A DNA stretch of 64,000 nucleotides from Thalassotalea hakodatensis (GCF_030295995.1 NZ_AP027365.1:1302001-1366000); one strand, 5' to 3'. Positions 18,199 through 26,138 are shown, counted from the stretch's first letter. Program-made: numbers and translations. Notes: generated from the sequence alone by a model not told the origin.

Positions 18199-18612
18199 AT
18201 GAAAGTTGCGGAGCTGGCAAAAAGCCTTGGAACGACTGCTGATACGGTGCGCTATTACACCAGATTAGGATTGTTAAAACCTGCTAAGTCAGTGAACGGC
18301 TACAAGTCATACTCGAATAAAGAAGTATCGAGACTTAAATTCATTTTAAGTGCCAGAAACCTTGGTTTTTCCGTTGCAGATATCAAGGAAATTATTAATG
18401 AATCTGAAGATGGTAAAAGTGCGTGCCCATTAGTCAGAAGCCTGATCAAAGAGCGGCTTGAAGAAACAGAAAAGCAGTTTCAAGCAATGTTGGCACTTCG
18501 AGGAAAAATGTCTTCTGCGCTTTCTCGATGGGAAGAAATGGAAGACAAAGCACCGACTGCAAACATGGTTTGTCATCTCATCGAAAACTTTGAGCAAATT
18601 AAAAAAGCATAG
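18199..18612 (+). CDS. MerR-family copper-type regulator
   Basis: About 137 residues. HTH (VAELAKSLGTTADTVRYY) then a long dimer helix. The cysteine pattern is unlike standard CueR (C112/C120): one Cys lies before the dimer helix (SACPLV, about residue 75) and one near the C-terminus (MVCHLIENF, about 127), with no CX7C loop. It may use one cysteine from each subunit, or sense another metal. ATG 18199 has GAGGAG 5 nt upstream. It is the first gene after a CueR-like operator and lies 11 bp ahead of the copper ATPase, so copper is the likely signal. Confidence 0.85.
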   Translation: MKVAELAKSLGTTADTVRYYTRLGLLKPAKSVNGYKSYSNKEVSRLKFILSARNLGFSVADIKEIINESEDGKSACPLVRSLIKERLEETEKQFQAMLALRGKMSSALSRWEEMEDKAPTANMVCHLIENFEQIKKA

Positions 18613-18623
18613 GAGGAAAAAGG

Positions 18624-20957
18624 GTGGCTACTAACACAAATATAAAAACTGAATCAGGCTGTTGCTGTCAGGCAAAAGCTCAATCCTCTTCGTGTAAAAG
18701 TAAGGAGAATACGTTGGAGAAAGTATCACATAACCAACAGCTTATCATTGAAGGTGCTGGGTGTGCTAGCTGTGTAGGCAAAATTGAAGGGGCGTTGAAG
18801 GCAACTCTTGGAGTCGTCAGTGCGGAAATGAATTTTGCTGATAGGACAGTAACAGTTTATGGGACAGCTAAAACAAAAGAATTGATCAAAGCTGTTGAGT
18901 CAGTGGGGTATAACGCGAAGCCAATTGATGATAGCTCAGCAACAGATGCGCTTGATGAGAAAGAGGCGGCTGATTGGGCATATTATAAGAAGCTAATGCG
19001 CGATACGTTTATTGCCCTTTCACTCGGCGTTCCTTTGATGATCTACAGCATTGTAGTTGGAGAAATGACGGTTGAAACAAACCTTGAACGAATTTCTTGG
19101 TTGGTTGTAGGCATTTTAACTTTTGGTGTTATGTATTTTTCAGGCAAGCATTTCTATGTAGGAGCATGGAAGAGCTTCAAAAATCATTCAGCCAATATGG
19201 ACACCCTAATTGCTTTAGGAACAGGCACGGCTTGGTTGTATTCGATGGTTGTCGTGTTTGCACCTGACGCTGTTCCATTGATGGCACGGCATGTTTATTT
19301 TGAAGCTACCGCCATGATCATTGGCTTAATTGATTTAGGTTTAGCATTAGAAATAAAAGCCAGAGGTAAAACCTCTGAGGCCATTAAACGTCTTATCGGC
19401 TTGCAAGCCAAAACAGCAACCGTGGTTCGTGACAACAAAGAAGTTCAGATAGGTATTGAGCAGGTTTTATTTAACGATATTGTGAAGGTAAAACCGGGTG
19501 AAAAAATTCCCGTCGATGGCGTGGTATTGGAAGGACACACCTCTATTGATGAGTCCATGCTGACAGGCGAACCTATGCCTGCTGAAAAAGCTGAAGAAGA
19601 TGAGGTTGTCGCAGGTACTTTGAACAAATCAGGCATGATTTTATTTAGAGCCACACGCGTTGGTAAAGACACGGCGCTTGCACAAATCATCAATATGGTG
19701 AAACGAGCACAAAATTCAAAACCGCCGATTGGCCGTTTGGCCGATGTTATTTCAGCTTTTTTCGTACCTGTCGTGATGATTACCTCTGTGTTAAGTGCGC
19801 TAGCATGGCTTAACTTTGGACCTGAGCCAGCCATTGCTTTTGCCATCGTTTCAGCAACTACTGTGCTTATTATTGCCTGCCCGTGTGCTTTAGGCTTGGC
19901 AACACCCATGTCTGTCATGGTGGGAGTAGGAAAAGCAGCAGAAGCCGGAGTGCTTATTCGCAACGGTGAGGCACTGCAAACCGCCTCTAAAATCACTGCC
20001 ATGATTTTAGATAAAACGGGCACTATTACTGAAGGGGCACCTAAGGTAACCGATATTATTTTAGCAAAAGCTACTGACGAAAAAGACGTACTACAGCTTG
20101 CAGCAAGTTTAGAAAGCGGCTCAGAGCATCCTTTAGCGCAAGCGATTGTTGAAAGTGCGTTAGATCAGGATATTGAGTTACTAAAAATTGAAGCCTTTAA
20201 CGCCATTACGGGTTTTGGTGTAGAAGCAAACTGCAACAATAAAGCCCTGCTTTTCGGTAACGATAAACTAATGAAGTTAAAAGGCATAGACCTCACTGGC
20301 TTTGTTGGAAAAGCCCAGTCTTTAGCAAAAGAAGCTAAAACACCTATGTATTTTGCTGTTGATGGTGAGCTTGCCGCAATAATTGCTGTTGCAGATCCAA
20401 TCAAGTCTGACTCAATCTCTGCTATCCAACGTCTTCAGGCCAATGGTATACGCGTCATCATGCTAACGGGGGATAACAAGGAAACCGCTGCCGCTGTTGC
20501 CAAAAAAGCGGGCATTAGCGAGTTTTTTGCTGAAGTGCTGCCAGAAGACAAAGCCAACAAGGTGAAAGAGCTACAAGGCAGTGGCGAAATCGTTGGTATG
20601 ACAGGTGATGGCATCAACGATGCTCCGGCGCTAGCGTTAGCTGATGTTGGTTTTGCTATAGGCACAGGTACAGACGTTGCGATTGAAAGCGCGGATATTA
20701 CCCTGATGCGTGGTTCACTTCATGGCCTTGCTGATGCCATCGCGGTAAGCAAAGCGACTTTACGAAATATCAAACAAAACTTGTTTGGCGCGTTTGTCTA
20801 TAACGTAGCCGGGATTCCTTTTGCTGCGGGGGTTCTATACCCCTTCTTTGGCATTCTGCTTAGCCCTGTAATTGCAGGTGCTGCAATGGCGTTTTCGTCA
20901 TTGACTGTAGTGTCAAATGCAAATCGACTTCGCTTTTTTAAAGCAAAAGAGCATTAG
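18624..20957 (+). CDS. copA: P1B-type Cu(I)-exporting ATPase (CopA)
   Basis: 777 residues. A Cys-rich N-terminus (SGCCCQAK, SSCKSK) precedes one HMA domain with GAGCASC (about residues 46-52). Then come eight membrane helices with the CPC ion motif (IACPCALGLATP), the phosphorylation site DKTGT, the nucleotide-site SEHP and the GDGINDAPAL hinge. It pumps cytoplasmic Cu(I) into the periplasm, supplying the periplasmic systems of this island. The start is GTG 18624, 7 nt behind AGGAGG; no alternative ATG exists before the HMA domain. Confidence 0.96.
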   Translation: MATNTNIKTESGCCCQAKAQSSSCKSKENTLEKVSHNQQLIIEGAGCASCVGKIEGALKATLGVVSAEMNFADRTVTVYGTAKTKELIKAVESVGYNAKPIDDSSATDALDEKEAADWAYYKKLMRDTFIALSLGVPLMIYSIVVGEMTVETNLERISWLVVGILTFGVMYFSGKHFYVGAWKSFKNHSANMDTLIALGTGTAWLYSMVVVFAPDAVPLMARHVYFEATAMIIGLIDLGLALEIKARGKTSEAIKRLIGLQAKTATVVRDNKEVQIGIEQVLFNDIVKVKPGEKIPVDGVVLEGHTSIDESMLTGEPMPAEKAEEDEVVAGTLNKSGMILFRATRVGKDTALAQIINMVKRAQNSKPPIGRLADVISAFFVPVVMITSVLSALAWLNFGPEPAIAFAIVSATTVLIIACPCALGLATPMSVMVGVGKAAEAGVLIRNGEALQTASKITAMILDKTGTITEGAPKVTDIILAKATDEKDVLQLAASLESGSEHPLAQAIVESALDQDIELLKIEAFNAITGFGVEANCNNKALLFGNDKLMKLKGIDLTGFVGKAQSLAKEAKTPMYFAVDGELAAIIAVADPIKSDSISAIQRLQANGIRVIMLTGDNKETAAAVAKKAGISEFFAEVLPEDKANKVKELQGSGEIVGMTGDGINDAPALALADVGFAIGTGTDVAIESADITLMRGSLHGLADAIAVSKATLRNIKQNLFGAFVYNVAGIPFAAGVLYPFFGILLSPVIAGAAMAFSSLTVVSNANRLRFFKAKEH

Positions 20958-20967
20958 GAGAATCACA

Positions 20968-21321
20968 ATGATGGTTATTAACTTATTAGGCTTAATGTTA
21001 ATCGCGCTGATTGTTTGGTGGTTTTGGCTATATAAACCCAATAAAACAATCGTTCAAGGTAATGAAGTACTCATTGAAGTGAGGGATGGTGTGTATTCCC
21101 CATCCTCAATTCAGGTGTCTGCTAGCCAACCTGTCACTCTGAAGTTTATGCGCAAAGATCAATCCCCCTGCGCTGAAACAATGCTTATTCCTTCATTGGA
21201 TATAAGCGAACAGCTTAAATTAAATGAAATTACTCAAATTACCCTATTGAACTTATCACCGGGAGAGCATGAGTTTCACTGTCAGATGCAAATGTATCGC
21301 GGTGTCTTAAAAGTCGTTTAG
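20968..21321 (+). CDS. Membrane-anchored cupredoxin-like protein
   Basis: 117 residues: one N-terminal membrane helix (about 5-22) and a cupredoxin-like domain of about 85 residues facing the periplasm. Possible copper ligands are the Cys in SPCAETM and the H, C and M residues in GEHEFHCQMQMYRG. Such proteins sit behind CopA ATPases in many proteobacterial islands and may accept the exported copper. ATG 20968 follows AGGAG; a longer frame overlapping the ATPase end is rejected. 10 bp after the ATPase and 9 bp before the DUF2933 gene. Confidence 0.82.
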   Translation: MMVINLLGLMLIALIVWWFWLYKPNKTIVQGNEVLIEVRDGVYSPSSIQVSASQPVTLKFMRKDQSPCAETMLIPSLDISEQLKLNEITQITLLNLSPGEHEFHCQMQMYRGVLKVV

Positions 21322-21330
21322 GAGGGCAAT

Positions 21331-21567
21331 ATGAAAAATCAACACCCTAATTTTTGGTCAACACCTACAGGCTGGGCTGCACTGGCACTTATTGCCGCAG
21401 TGACCTACTTCTTAGTGCTTGAGCATGGTCAACATATGCTGCAATTTCTTCCCTACTTGATTTTATTGCTATGCCCCTTGATGCACGTATTTATGCATGG
21501 CAGTCATGGTAAACATGGTCACGATCATTCACATGCGCCTGATGAAAAAAAGGAAGAGAGCTTTTAA
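21331..21567 (+). CDS. DUF2933 small membrane protein, apparently shortened by a stop codon
   Basis: 78 residues with two membrane helices and a His-rich tail (HGSHGKHGHDHSH), typical of DUF2933 proteins in copper ATPase operons. After TAA 21565-21567 the same frame stays open for 32 more codons to TGA 21664-21666, encoding a charged tail (HDGYIQGLEKARKE) of the kind seen at the end of small DUF2933-like proteins. That TGA overlaps the next start codon, as expected for a coupled operon. The TAA may be a nonsense mutation or sequencing error. GGAGG precedes the ATG. Confidence 0.82.
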   Translation: MKNQHPNFWSTPTGWAALALIAAVTYFLVLEHGQHMLQFLPYLILLLCPLMHVFMHGSHGKHGHDHSHAPDEKKEESF

Positions 21568-21658
21568 GAACTCACGGATAAAAATGCAGCCTATCACGAT
21601 GGCTACATACAAGGGTTAGAAAAGGCACGTAAGGAATCACATAAAAAGGAGAGCAGTG

Positions 21659-22324
21659 ATGAATGAAACATATGATTATGGCTTATGGTCAATGGTGATA
21701 CTGAACTCAGCAATTTTTATCTTTTTTGCCTTTAGTTTTGTCAAACCAAAAACATCAACTGATTGGAGAAGTCTAAGCGCGTTCTCTGCCTTTATTGTTG
21801 CCCTATTTACTGAAATGTATGGCTTTCCTTTAACTATCTATTTTCTGTCGGGGTGGCTGACGGATACCTATCCAGAAGTAAATTTCTTTGTGCATGAAAA
21901 TGGGCATTTATTACATACTTTCTTTGGATTTCAAGGTGATGCCCATTGGGACCCATTTCATATAGTGAGTATGGTGTTTATTGTTGCAGGTTTCTTTATG
22001 TTGTCTTCAGCATGGAATGTATTGTATCACGCGCAAAAACATCATCAATTGGCTACAACTGGATGGTATGCAAGGTGTCGCCACCCACAGTACGTAGCTT
22101 TCATTCTAATCATGTTCGGCTTTTTATTGCAGTGGCCGACCATCCCAACACTTGCGATGTTTCCAATCTTAGTCGTTGTTTACGTCAAGCTAGCGAAACG
22201 CGAAGAGACACAAGCTATTGCCGAGTTTGGTTCGGAGTACCATAGCTATATGGAATCGACACCAAGTTGGATTCCAAATTTTAATAAGAACATAGAAGGT
22301 AAAAATCATGAAAACGTTAACTAA
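21659..22324 (+). CDS. Isoprenylcysteine carboxyl methyltransferase-like membrane protein
   Basis: 221 residues with about five membrane helices. The C-terminal third carries the ICMT/PEMT signature: CRHPQYVAFILIMFGF, then EETQAIAEFGSEYHSYME and a final PSWIPNF. Family members use SAM at the membrane, but the substrate here is unknown; the gene is a frequent passenger of copper ATPase operons. ATG 21659 follows AGGAGAG. It overlaps the former end of the DUF2933 frame and the next gene by 17 bp. Confidence 0.8.
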   Translation: MNETYDYGLWSMVILNSAIFIFFAFSFVKPKTSTDWRSLSAFSAFIVALFTEMYGFPLTIYFLSGWLTDTYPEVNFFVHENGHLLHTFFGFQGDAHWDPFHIVSMVFIVAGFFMLSSAWNVLYHAQKHHQLATTGWYARCRHPQYVAFILIMFGFLLQWPTIPTLAMFPILVVVYVKLAKREETQAIAEFGSEYHSYMESTPSWIPNFNKNIEGKNHENVN

Positions 22325-22730
22325 ATCAATTTTATTTGTCAGCTCACTATTGGCGGCCACAAGCTTATTTGCTCAAAACAATGAGAATAAACATGAAGGT
22401 GCGAACAAATCGGATATGCATCAAGGCATGGCAATGTCGCATGAGAACATGGGAAAAATGCATTCAAAAATGATGGAAATGAAAAAGGAAGTCCATGCCA
22501 TTAAAGCTGAAAAAGATCCTGAAAAGCAAAAGCAGATGATGGCTGAACATCACCGCTCAATGATGAAGATGATGCAATCCATGCACAAAAACATGGAAGC
22601 AATTCCAATGCATAAGCAAATCAAGATGGCTGAACATCATCTGGAAATGATGGAAAACATGATGCCACAAATGAAATACAAAATGGCAGAAATGAAAGAC
22701 AAAAAACAACAACACTCGCACTCACATTAG
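22308..22730 (+). CDS. Secreted Met/His-rich helical protein
   Basis: 140 residues. Signal peptide ends LFAQ, and the mature protein is almost wholly helical and exceptionally rich in Met, His and Lys, with MxxxM, HxxM and MMxxMM patterns and a C-terminal HSHSH. Composition suggests a periplasmic sponge for Cu(I)/Ag(I). I cannot assign a named family with certainty. It overlaps the methyltransferase gene by 17 bp and is 10 bp ahead of the HMA-like gene. Confidence 0.75.
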   Translation: MKTLTKSILFVSSLLAATSLFAQNNENKHEGANKSDMHQGMAMSHENMGKMHSKMMEMKKEVHAIKAEKDPEKQKQMMAEHHRSMMKMMQSMHKNMEAIPMHKQIKMAEHHLEMMENMMPQMKYKMAEMKDKKQQHSHSH

Positions 22731-22740
22731 GAGATAAATT

Positions 22741-23112
22741 ATGAGCGATTTAGATCATAGAGTTGGCGTTAGAGAGCAGAATTTAGTTGTTCGAAATTTA
22801 AGACTAAGTAATGTCACAGAAGAAAACTGTGACGAGTTAGTAAAAAAAATTGATCAGCTTTTTGGTATAGATGAAGTCAGTTACAACATCAAAGAAGGTG
22901 AAATACACCTAGCATATGATGCGGCAAATATAAACCTTGATGGGATTGAGGAAGTTATTCGCAAACATGGTGCCGATGTTCATGATGATTGGTGGACGCA
23001 CACTAAAGAAAGTTACTACAAATTTGTTGATCAGAATGTTAAAGACAACGCTGCTCATAAACCGTGGAGTTGTCACAAAGTTCCTCCGGGTGCAAGCCGG
23101 AAAAATAAGTAA
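22741..23112 (+). CDS. HMA-like small protein without CxxC
   Basis: 123 residues. The first ~75 resemble a ferredoxin-like HMA domain (VVRNLRLSNVTEENCDELVK..IDEVSYNIKEGEIHLAYD), but the metal loop has lost CxxC. One Cys is in the first helix (EENC) and one near the end (PWSCHK). The C-terminal part has a Trp/His-rich segment (HDDWWTHTKESYYKF). It may bind metal differently or act as a protein-protein module. Good ribosome site AGGAG; same operon as the Met/His-rich protein. Confidence 0.6.
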   Translation: MSDLDHRVGVREQNLVVRNLRLSNVTEENCDELVKKIDQLFGIDEVSYNIKEGEIHLAYDAANINLDGIEEVIRKHGADVHDDWWTHTKESYYKFVDQNVKDNAAHKPWSCHKVPPGASRKNK

Positions 23113-23159
23113 GCTTCCAAAGAGCTTGCTCAGTTAATAAGTTAGATGAGGAAAAAATG

Positions 23160-23510
23160 ATGAAAACATCCAATATGAAAATTCTTTTGCTTGTTGTATC
23201 CGGTATCTTTTTAGCAGGCTGTTCGAATACTGCGTTTTATCACAAAAATATGATGAGGGGCCAAGTGGTTGAGCAGTCTACTGATCGAACTCTGATTTGT
23301 ATTGGTGCCAAACATGGTGCAGAGGTTGGACAAAAATACAGTGTTATTAGATTCCATGAGGAAATTGCGCCGGGTGAAGGTGATGATCCGTACACTATTG
23401 AAAAAGTGGGAACGGTACAAATTACTAAAATTGTAAATGATCACTTCGCGACGGTAAAACTAATATCTGGTGACATCGCAGCGAAAGATATGGTGGAACT
23501 TGAAGACTAA
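23160..23510 (+). CDS. Small lipoprotein of unknown function
   Basis: About 116 residues with a lipoprotein signal (IFLAGC, about residues 16-21) and a short beta-rich domain containing an SH3-like pattern (GQKYSVIRFHEE, then VGTVQITKIV). ATG 23160 is better spaced from GAGGA than ATG 23157. Found in the copper operon between the HMA-like protein and the DUF5676 protein. I recognise no defined family. Confidence 0.7.
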   Translation: MKTSNMKILLLVVSGIFLAGCSNTAFYHKNMMRGQVVEQSTDRTLICIGAKHGAEVGQKYSVIRFHEEIAPGEGDDPYTIEKVGTVQITKIVNDHFATVKLISGDIAAKDMVELED

Positions 23511-23514
23511 TAAA

Positions 23515-23534
23515 GTGGTGGCGAAAGCCACCAC
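23515..23534 (+). other. GAAA-tetraloop hairpin in the intergenic mRNA
   Basis: GTGGTGGC-GAAA-GCCACCAC forms a perfect 8-bp stem closed by a GNRA loop, 5 bp after the lipoprotein stop and directly before the AGGAGAG ribosome site of the next gene. No T-run follows, so it is more likely an mRNA stability, processing or translation element than a terminator. Confidence 0.6.
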
Positions 23535-23545
23535 AGGAGAGAATG

Positions 23546-23806
23546 ATGAAACTTAATGAAAAAGCTTTTGCATTAGCTTGCGCCGCTGCCTTTGGCATTG
23601 TCTGGGTTGTTTGTTCAATTTTTGTGATGGCTATGCCTGATATGATGTCAGATATGACTGGCAATATGTTGCATACAGACTGGAAAAGTATGGGCTGGCA
23701 TATGTCTATATTTGGGGTCCTATTTGGCGGCATATTATGGGCTGCACTGGCGGGAATTACAGGATGGTTGATTGCAAAGATTTATAATTTGCAGGCTGAT
23801 AAATAA
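23546..23806 (+). CDS. DUF5676-type small membrane protein
   Basis: About 86 residues with two membrane helices separated by a Met-rich loop (MPDMMSDMTGNM, about residues 28-39). The arrangement and the N-terminus (KAFALACAAAFGIVW) fit DUF5676 proteins, often found in copper and silver resistance loci. The methionines could contact Cu(I). ATG 23546 is preferred to 23543 on ribosome-site spacing. Last gene of the second copper operon. Confidence 0.72.
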   Translation: MKLNEKAFALACAAAFGIVWVVCSIFVMAMPDMMSDMTGNMLHTDWKSMGWHMSIFGVLFGGILWAALAGITGWLIAKIYNLQADK

Positions 23807-23841
23807 GTGTAGGTAATTAGACTGAATTTATGTCAACAGCG

Positions 23842-23938
23842 CTCGAAAGTAGTCAGTTAATTTCGTGCATGTACGAAAGTAATTATATTGACTTTCGTTC
23901 GCCTGTTGGTTAGGGTGTACGAAAGTTATAACTTTGGT
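23842..23938. promoter_or_regulatory. Candidate res site: three inverted-repeat sites upstream of the resolvase operon
   Basis: Three dyads share the CGAAA core: CGAAA-N12-TTTCG (23844-23865), ACGAAAGT-N10-ACTTTCGT (23873-23898) and ACGAAAGT-N4-ACTTTGGT (23919-23938). A possible promoter, TTGACT (23888-23893), 17 bp, TAGGGT (23911-23916), runs between the second and third. Three dyads in front of a serine recombinase gene, overlapping its promoter, match the layout of Tn3-type res sites with autoregulation. Binding is not proven. Confidence 0.55.
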
Positions 23939-23940
23939 GC

Positions 23941-24297
23941 ATGAAGATGACGAATGAAGCAGAAATAAGAAAATTATCTTTTGAACAAATAAAAGAGTTA
24001 CTTACAGATCCTTTCAGGGTTCTGGTAGAAGAGGGTCGTGTTATTCATATATGTGCATACGGCCAAGATTCCAGTGAGGTGCTTGAAGAAGTATCGATTA
24101 GTACTGCGGCACATGATTTGATTAGACAACTAAGTAGATCAAATATCATTCACAAAGCAAAGTGGGGGCAAAATATTATTTCTGATATTCCTGACTTCGC
24201 TTCTTTTTATGATATTCATCGTGGGGATATTTACGGTATTCAAACAGAAGACGAATATCAGCTTGCTAAGTCATTAGAGCTAGCAGAATCTAGATAA
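23941..24297 (+). CDS. Hypothetical protein encoded with the resolvase
   Basis: 118 residues, no signal peptide, mixed alpha/beta, acidic. I recognise no family. It begins immediately after the last inverted repeat with no clear ribosome site, so it may be read from a very short leader. It ends 1 bp before the resolvase start and is presumably co-expressed with it. A role in recombination or its control is only suggested by position. Confidence 0.6.
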   Translation: MKMTNEAEIRKLSFEQIKELLTDPFRVLVEEGRVIHICAYGQDSSEVLEEVSISTAAHDLIRQLSRSNIIHKAKWGQNIISDIPDFASFYDIHRGDIYGIQTEDEYQLAKSLELAESR

Positions 24298-24298
24298 A

Positions 24299-24892
24299 AT
24301 GAAAGTAGGTTTTGCTAGAGTCTCTACAAATGAGCAAGATTTAGAAGTGCAACTTTCTAAATTATCAGATTTTGGCTGTGAGAAAGTTTTCAAAGGTAAG
24401 CAATCAGGTACATCAATAAAAAATGATGAAAAGCTTAAAGAGCTTATCGATTTCATTAGAGAAGGTGATGAAGTAATTGTTACTCGACTAGATCGGCTTG
24501 GACGTTCATTAAAAACAATATTGGACTCAATAGACAATATTCATAGAAAAGGCGCTTGCTTGAATATCATCGATGGATCATTAAATACGAGTAACGACAA
24601 TCCTTTTTCAAACGCAATGATTAATCTATGTGGCGTATTCGCTCAACTAGAGCGTGACCTAATAAAAGCGAGAACAGCCGAAGGCAGAGCTGAAGCAAAA
24701 GCAAAAGGAAAACACTTGGGGAGAATGCCCGCACTTAAAGATCAGCAAGCTAGAGAGTTATTTAATGCAAAATTAAATGGGGAGTCTATTTCTGCTTTAG
24801 CAAGAAAATATAAAGTGAGTCGTCCTACCGTTCACAGAACAATTAGTCGGATAAAGAAAATCATTGAGCAGAGTAAATCAATAACCCTATAA
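24299..24892 (+). CDS. Serine site-specific recombinase (Tn3-type resolvase/invertase)
   Basis: 197 residues. The catalytic domain spans about 1-140 with the nucleophile in FARVSTNEQD (Ser near residue 9) and the arginine motif TRLDRLGRS. A C-terminal Hin-like HTH (about 145-185, SISALARKYKVSRPTVHR) binds DNA. Enzymes of this type resolve cointegrates or invert segments at short dyad sites; the candidate sites lie at 23842-23938. No Tn3 transposase is in the window. Intact by length. It marks the right arm of the island as a mobile element. Confidence 0.92.
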   Translation: MKVGFARVSTNEQDLEVQLSKLSDFGCEKVFKGKQSGTSIKNDEKLKELIDFIREGDEVIVTRLDRLGRSLKTILDSIDNIHRKGACLNIIDGSLNTSNDNPFSNAMINLCGVFAQLERDLIKARTAEGRAEAKAKGKHLGRMPALKDQQARELFNAKLNGESISALARKYKVSRPTVHRTISRIKKIIEQSKSITL

Positions 24893-24914
24893 CATTACAA
24901 TATATGGAAATATT

Positions 24915-24934
24915 CCACTTGATGAATCAAGTGG
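24915..24934. terminator. Hairpin after the resolvase gene
   Basis: CCACTTGA-TGAA-TCAAGTGG, perfect 8-bp stem, 23 bp after the resolvase stop. The T-run is poor, so termination is uncertain. Confidence 0.4.
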
Positions 24935-25047
24935 GGAGGAAATTTATTTATAGCGCATCCTTTAGCAGGAAACTTTTTGAGTCATTGAAATTGTATTTTC
25001 AATAGTCAAATAAAAAATAACATTAGTTTTATTAAGAGGTGGTTTTT

Positions 25048-25641
25048 GTGAAAAATAGTTCATTTTTAGCGTGGATACTTCGAATGAACCTTATTAAACG
25101 CTGGTCTCCTATGCATTTAGTGAAGGAAGAGAATGTAGCTGAGCATAGTCATCAGGTAGCCGTAATTGCACATTTATTAGCAACGATTAAAAATGTTTAT
25201 TGTGATGGTCATATAAGTCCTGAAAAAGCTGCCACTATCGCCTTATATCACGAAGTTTCAGAAACAAAACTTCAAGATATAAACCATGTTACCAAGTACA
25301 GTTCACCCGCGTTAACAGAGGAATTTAAAAAAATAGAAGATTTAGCTGAGATAGAGTGTTTGAATTCCTTACCTGAAAAGTTGCAACCGCTATTCAAAGA
25401 GCTAGTTATACAAAAGCAGGTAGATAAAGAGTATAAGAAGTTAGTAAAAGCAGCCGATGTTCTTACTGCTTACTTTAAAGCATGCGATGAACTAAAATTT
25501 CATAACCCAGAATTTGTCTCTGTTAAAAGACGTTTATCTTTGAAAGTAGACACTTATAAGAAAGATATGCCTGAGGTAAGTATTTTTATGGAACTTTTTG
25601 AACAAAATTGTTTGGCTAGTCTGGATGATTTATCTAATTAA
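25048..25641 (+). CDS. YfbR-like HD-superfamily nucleotide hydrolase
   Basis: About 197 residues, the size of E. coli 5'-deoxynucleotidase YfbR, with the same start (NSSFLAWILRMNLIKRW) when GTG 25048 is used; AGAGG is upstream. Metal ligands: the His of EHSHQVAV, then YHEVSE where YfbR has YHDASE, so the HD Asp is Glu, and the late Asp of KAADVLTAY. YfbR removes phosphate from dNMPs. The changed HD motif leaves activity uncertain. It sits between the resolvase and a broken dGTPase gene, so it is probably island cargo rather than the chromosomal yfbR. Confidence 0.85.
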   Translation: MKNSSFLAWILRMNLIKRWSPMHLVKEENVAEHSHQVAVIAHLLATIKNVYCDGHISPEKAATIALYHEVSETKLQDINHVTKYSSPALTEEFKKIEDLAEIECLNSLPEKLQPLFKELVIQKQVDKEYKKLVKAADVLTAYFKACDELKFHNPEFVSVKRRLSLKVDTYKKDMPEVSIFMELFEQNCLASLDDLSN

Positions 25642-25720
25642 ACTTGACAATAATAATACGTATGTAATAAAATGTATGTGTTGATTCTTCCCCTTTACCT
25701 TTATAATTAAGGTGTTAGAG

Positions 25721-26089
25721 TTACAAACCTCCAAAATAAATACGTTTGTGGTGTTTTGTTCCGAAGCGTGGGTGACCAATATCATGTGCTAAGCACAATG
25801 CTTCAATTAAACTGTCTTCCCGCGGGAATAGCTGTTCAGCTAATGCTGGATACTTTGCCCGTAACTGTGCACTGATACCCGAGCCTATTTGTGCGGCTTC
25901 TAAAGAGTGAGTAAGACGGGTTCGATAAAAGTCACTTTGGCCACTGCCAATGACTTGAGTTTTGCATTGTAAGCGACGAAAAGCAGCAGAATGTAAAATA
26001 CGTGCACGATCACGTTGAAATGGGCTTCGGTGATCGTGACGGCGTTTAACTACGGAAGAAAATTGTCGTTCTGACCAGATATCATTCAT
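25721..26089 (-). pseudogene. Truncated dGTP triphosphohydrolase (dgt-like), N-terminal fragment
   Basis: 122 codons match the N-terminus of dGTPase-like HD enzymes ([19 protein letters not shown], then [13 protein letters not shown]) up to the HD motif [10 protein letters not shown]. There the frame turns into unrelated sequence ([12 protein letters not shown]) and stops. Normal enzymes run 440-500 residues, with HDIGHPPFGHGGE at this point, so about three quarters of the gene is missing. The break coincides with the edge of the metal-resistance island and probably marks its insertion or a deletion. A short product cannot be excluded but would lack most of the active site. Confidence 0.82.
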
Positions 26090-26138
26090 ACATAGCCTTT
26101 GTCTAATTGTTTGATAAAACTCTGAAAATTAGCTTATT

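Noticed and set aside
19445-20023. 192-codon minus-strand frame inside the copper ATPase gene
   Set aside because: Antisense shadow of a strongly conserved gene; composition follows the codons of the opposite strand.
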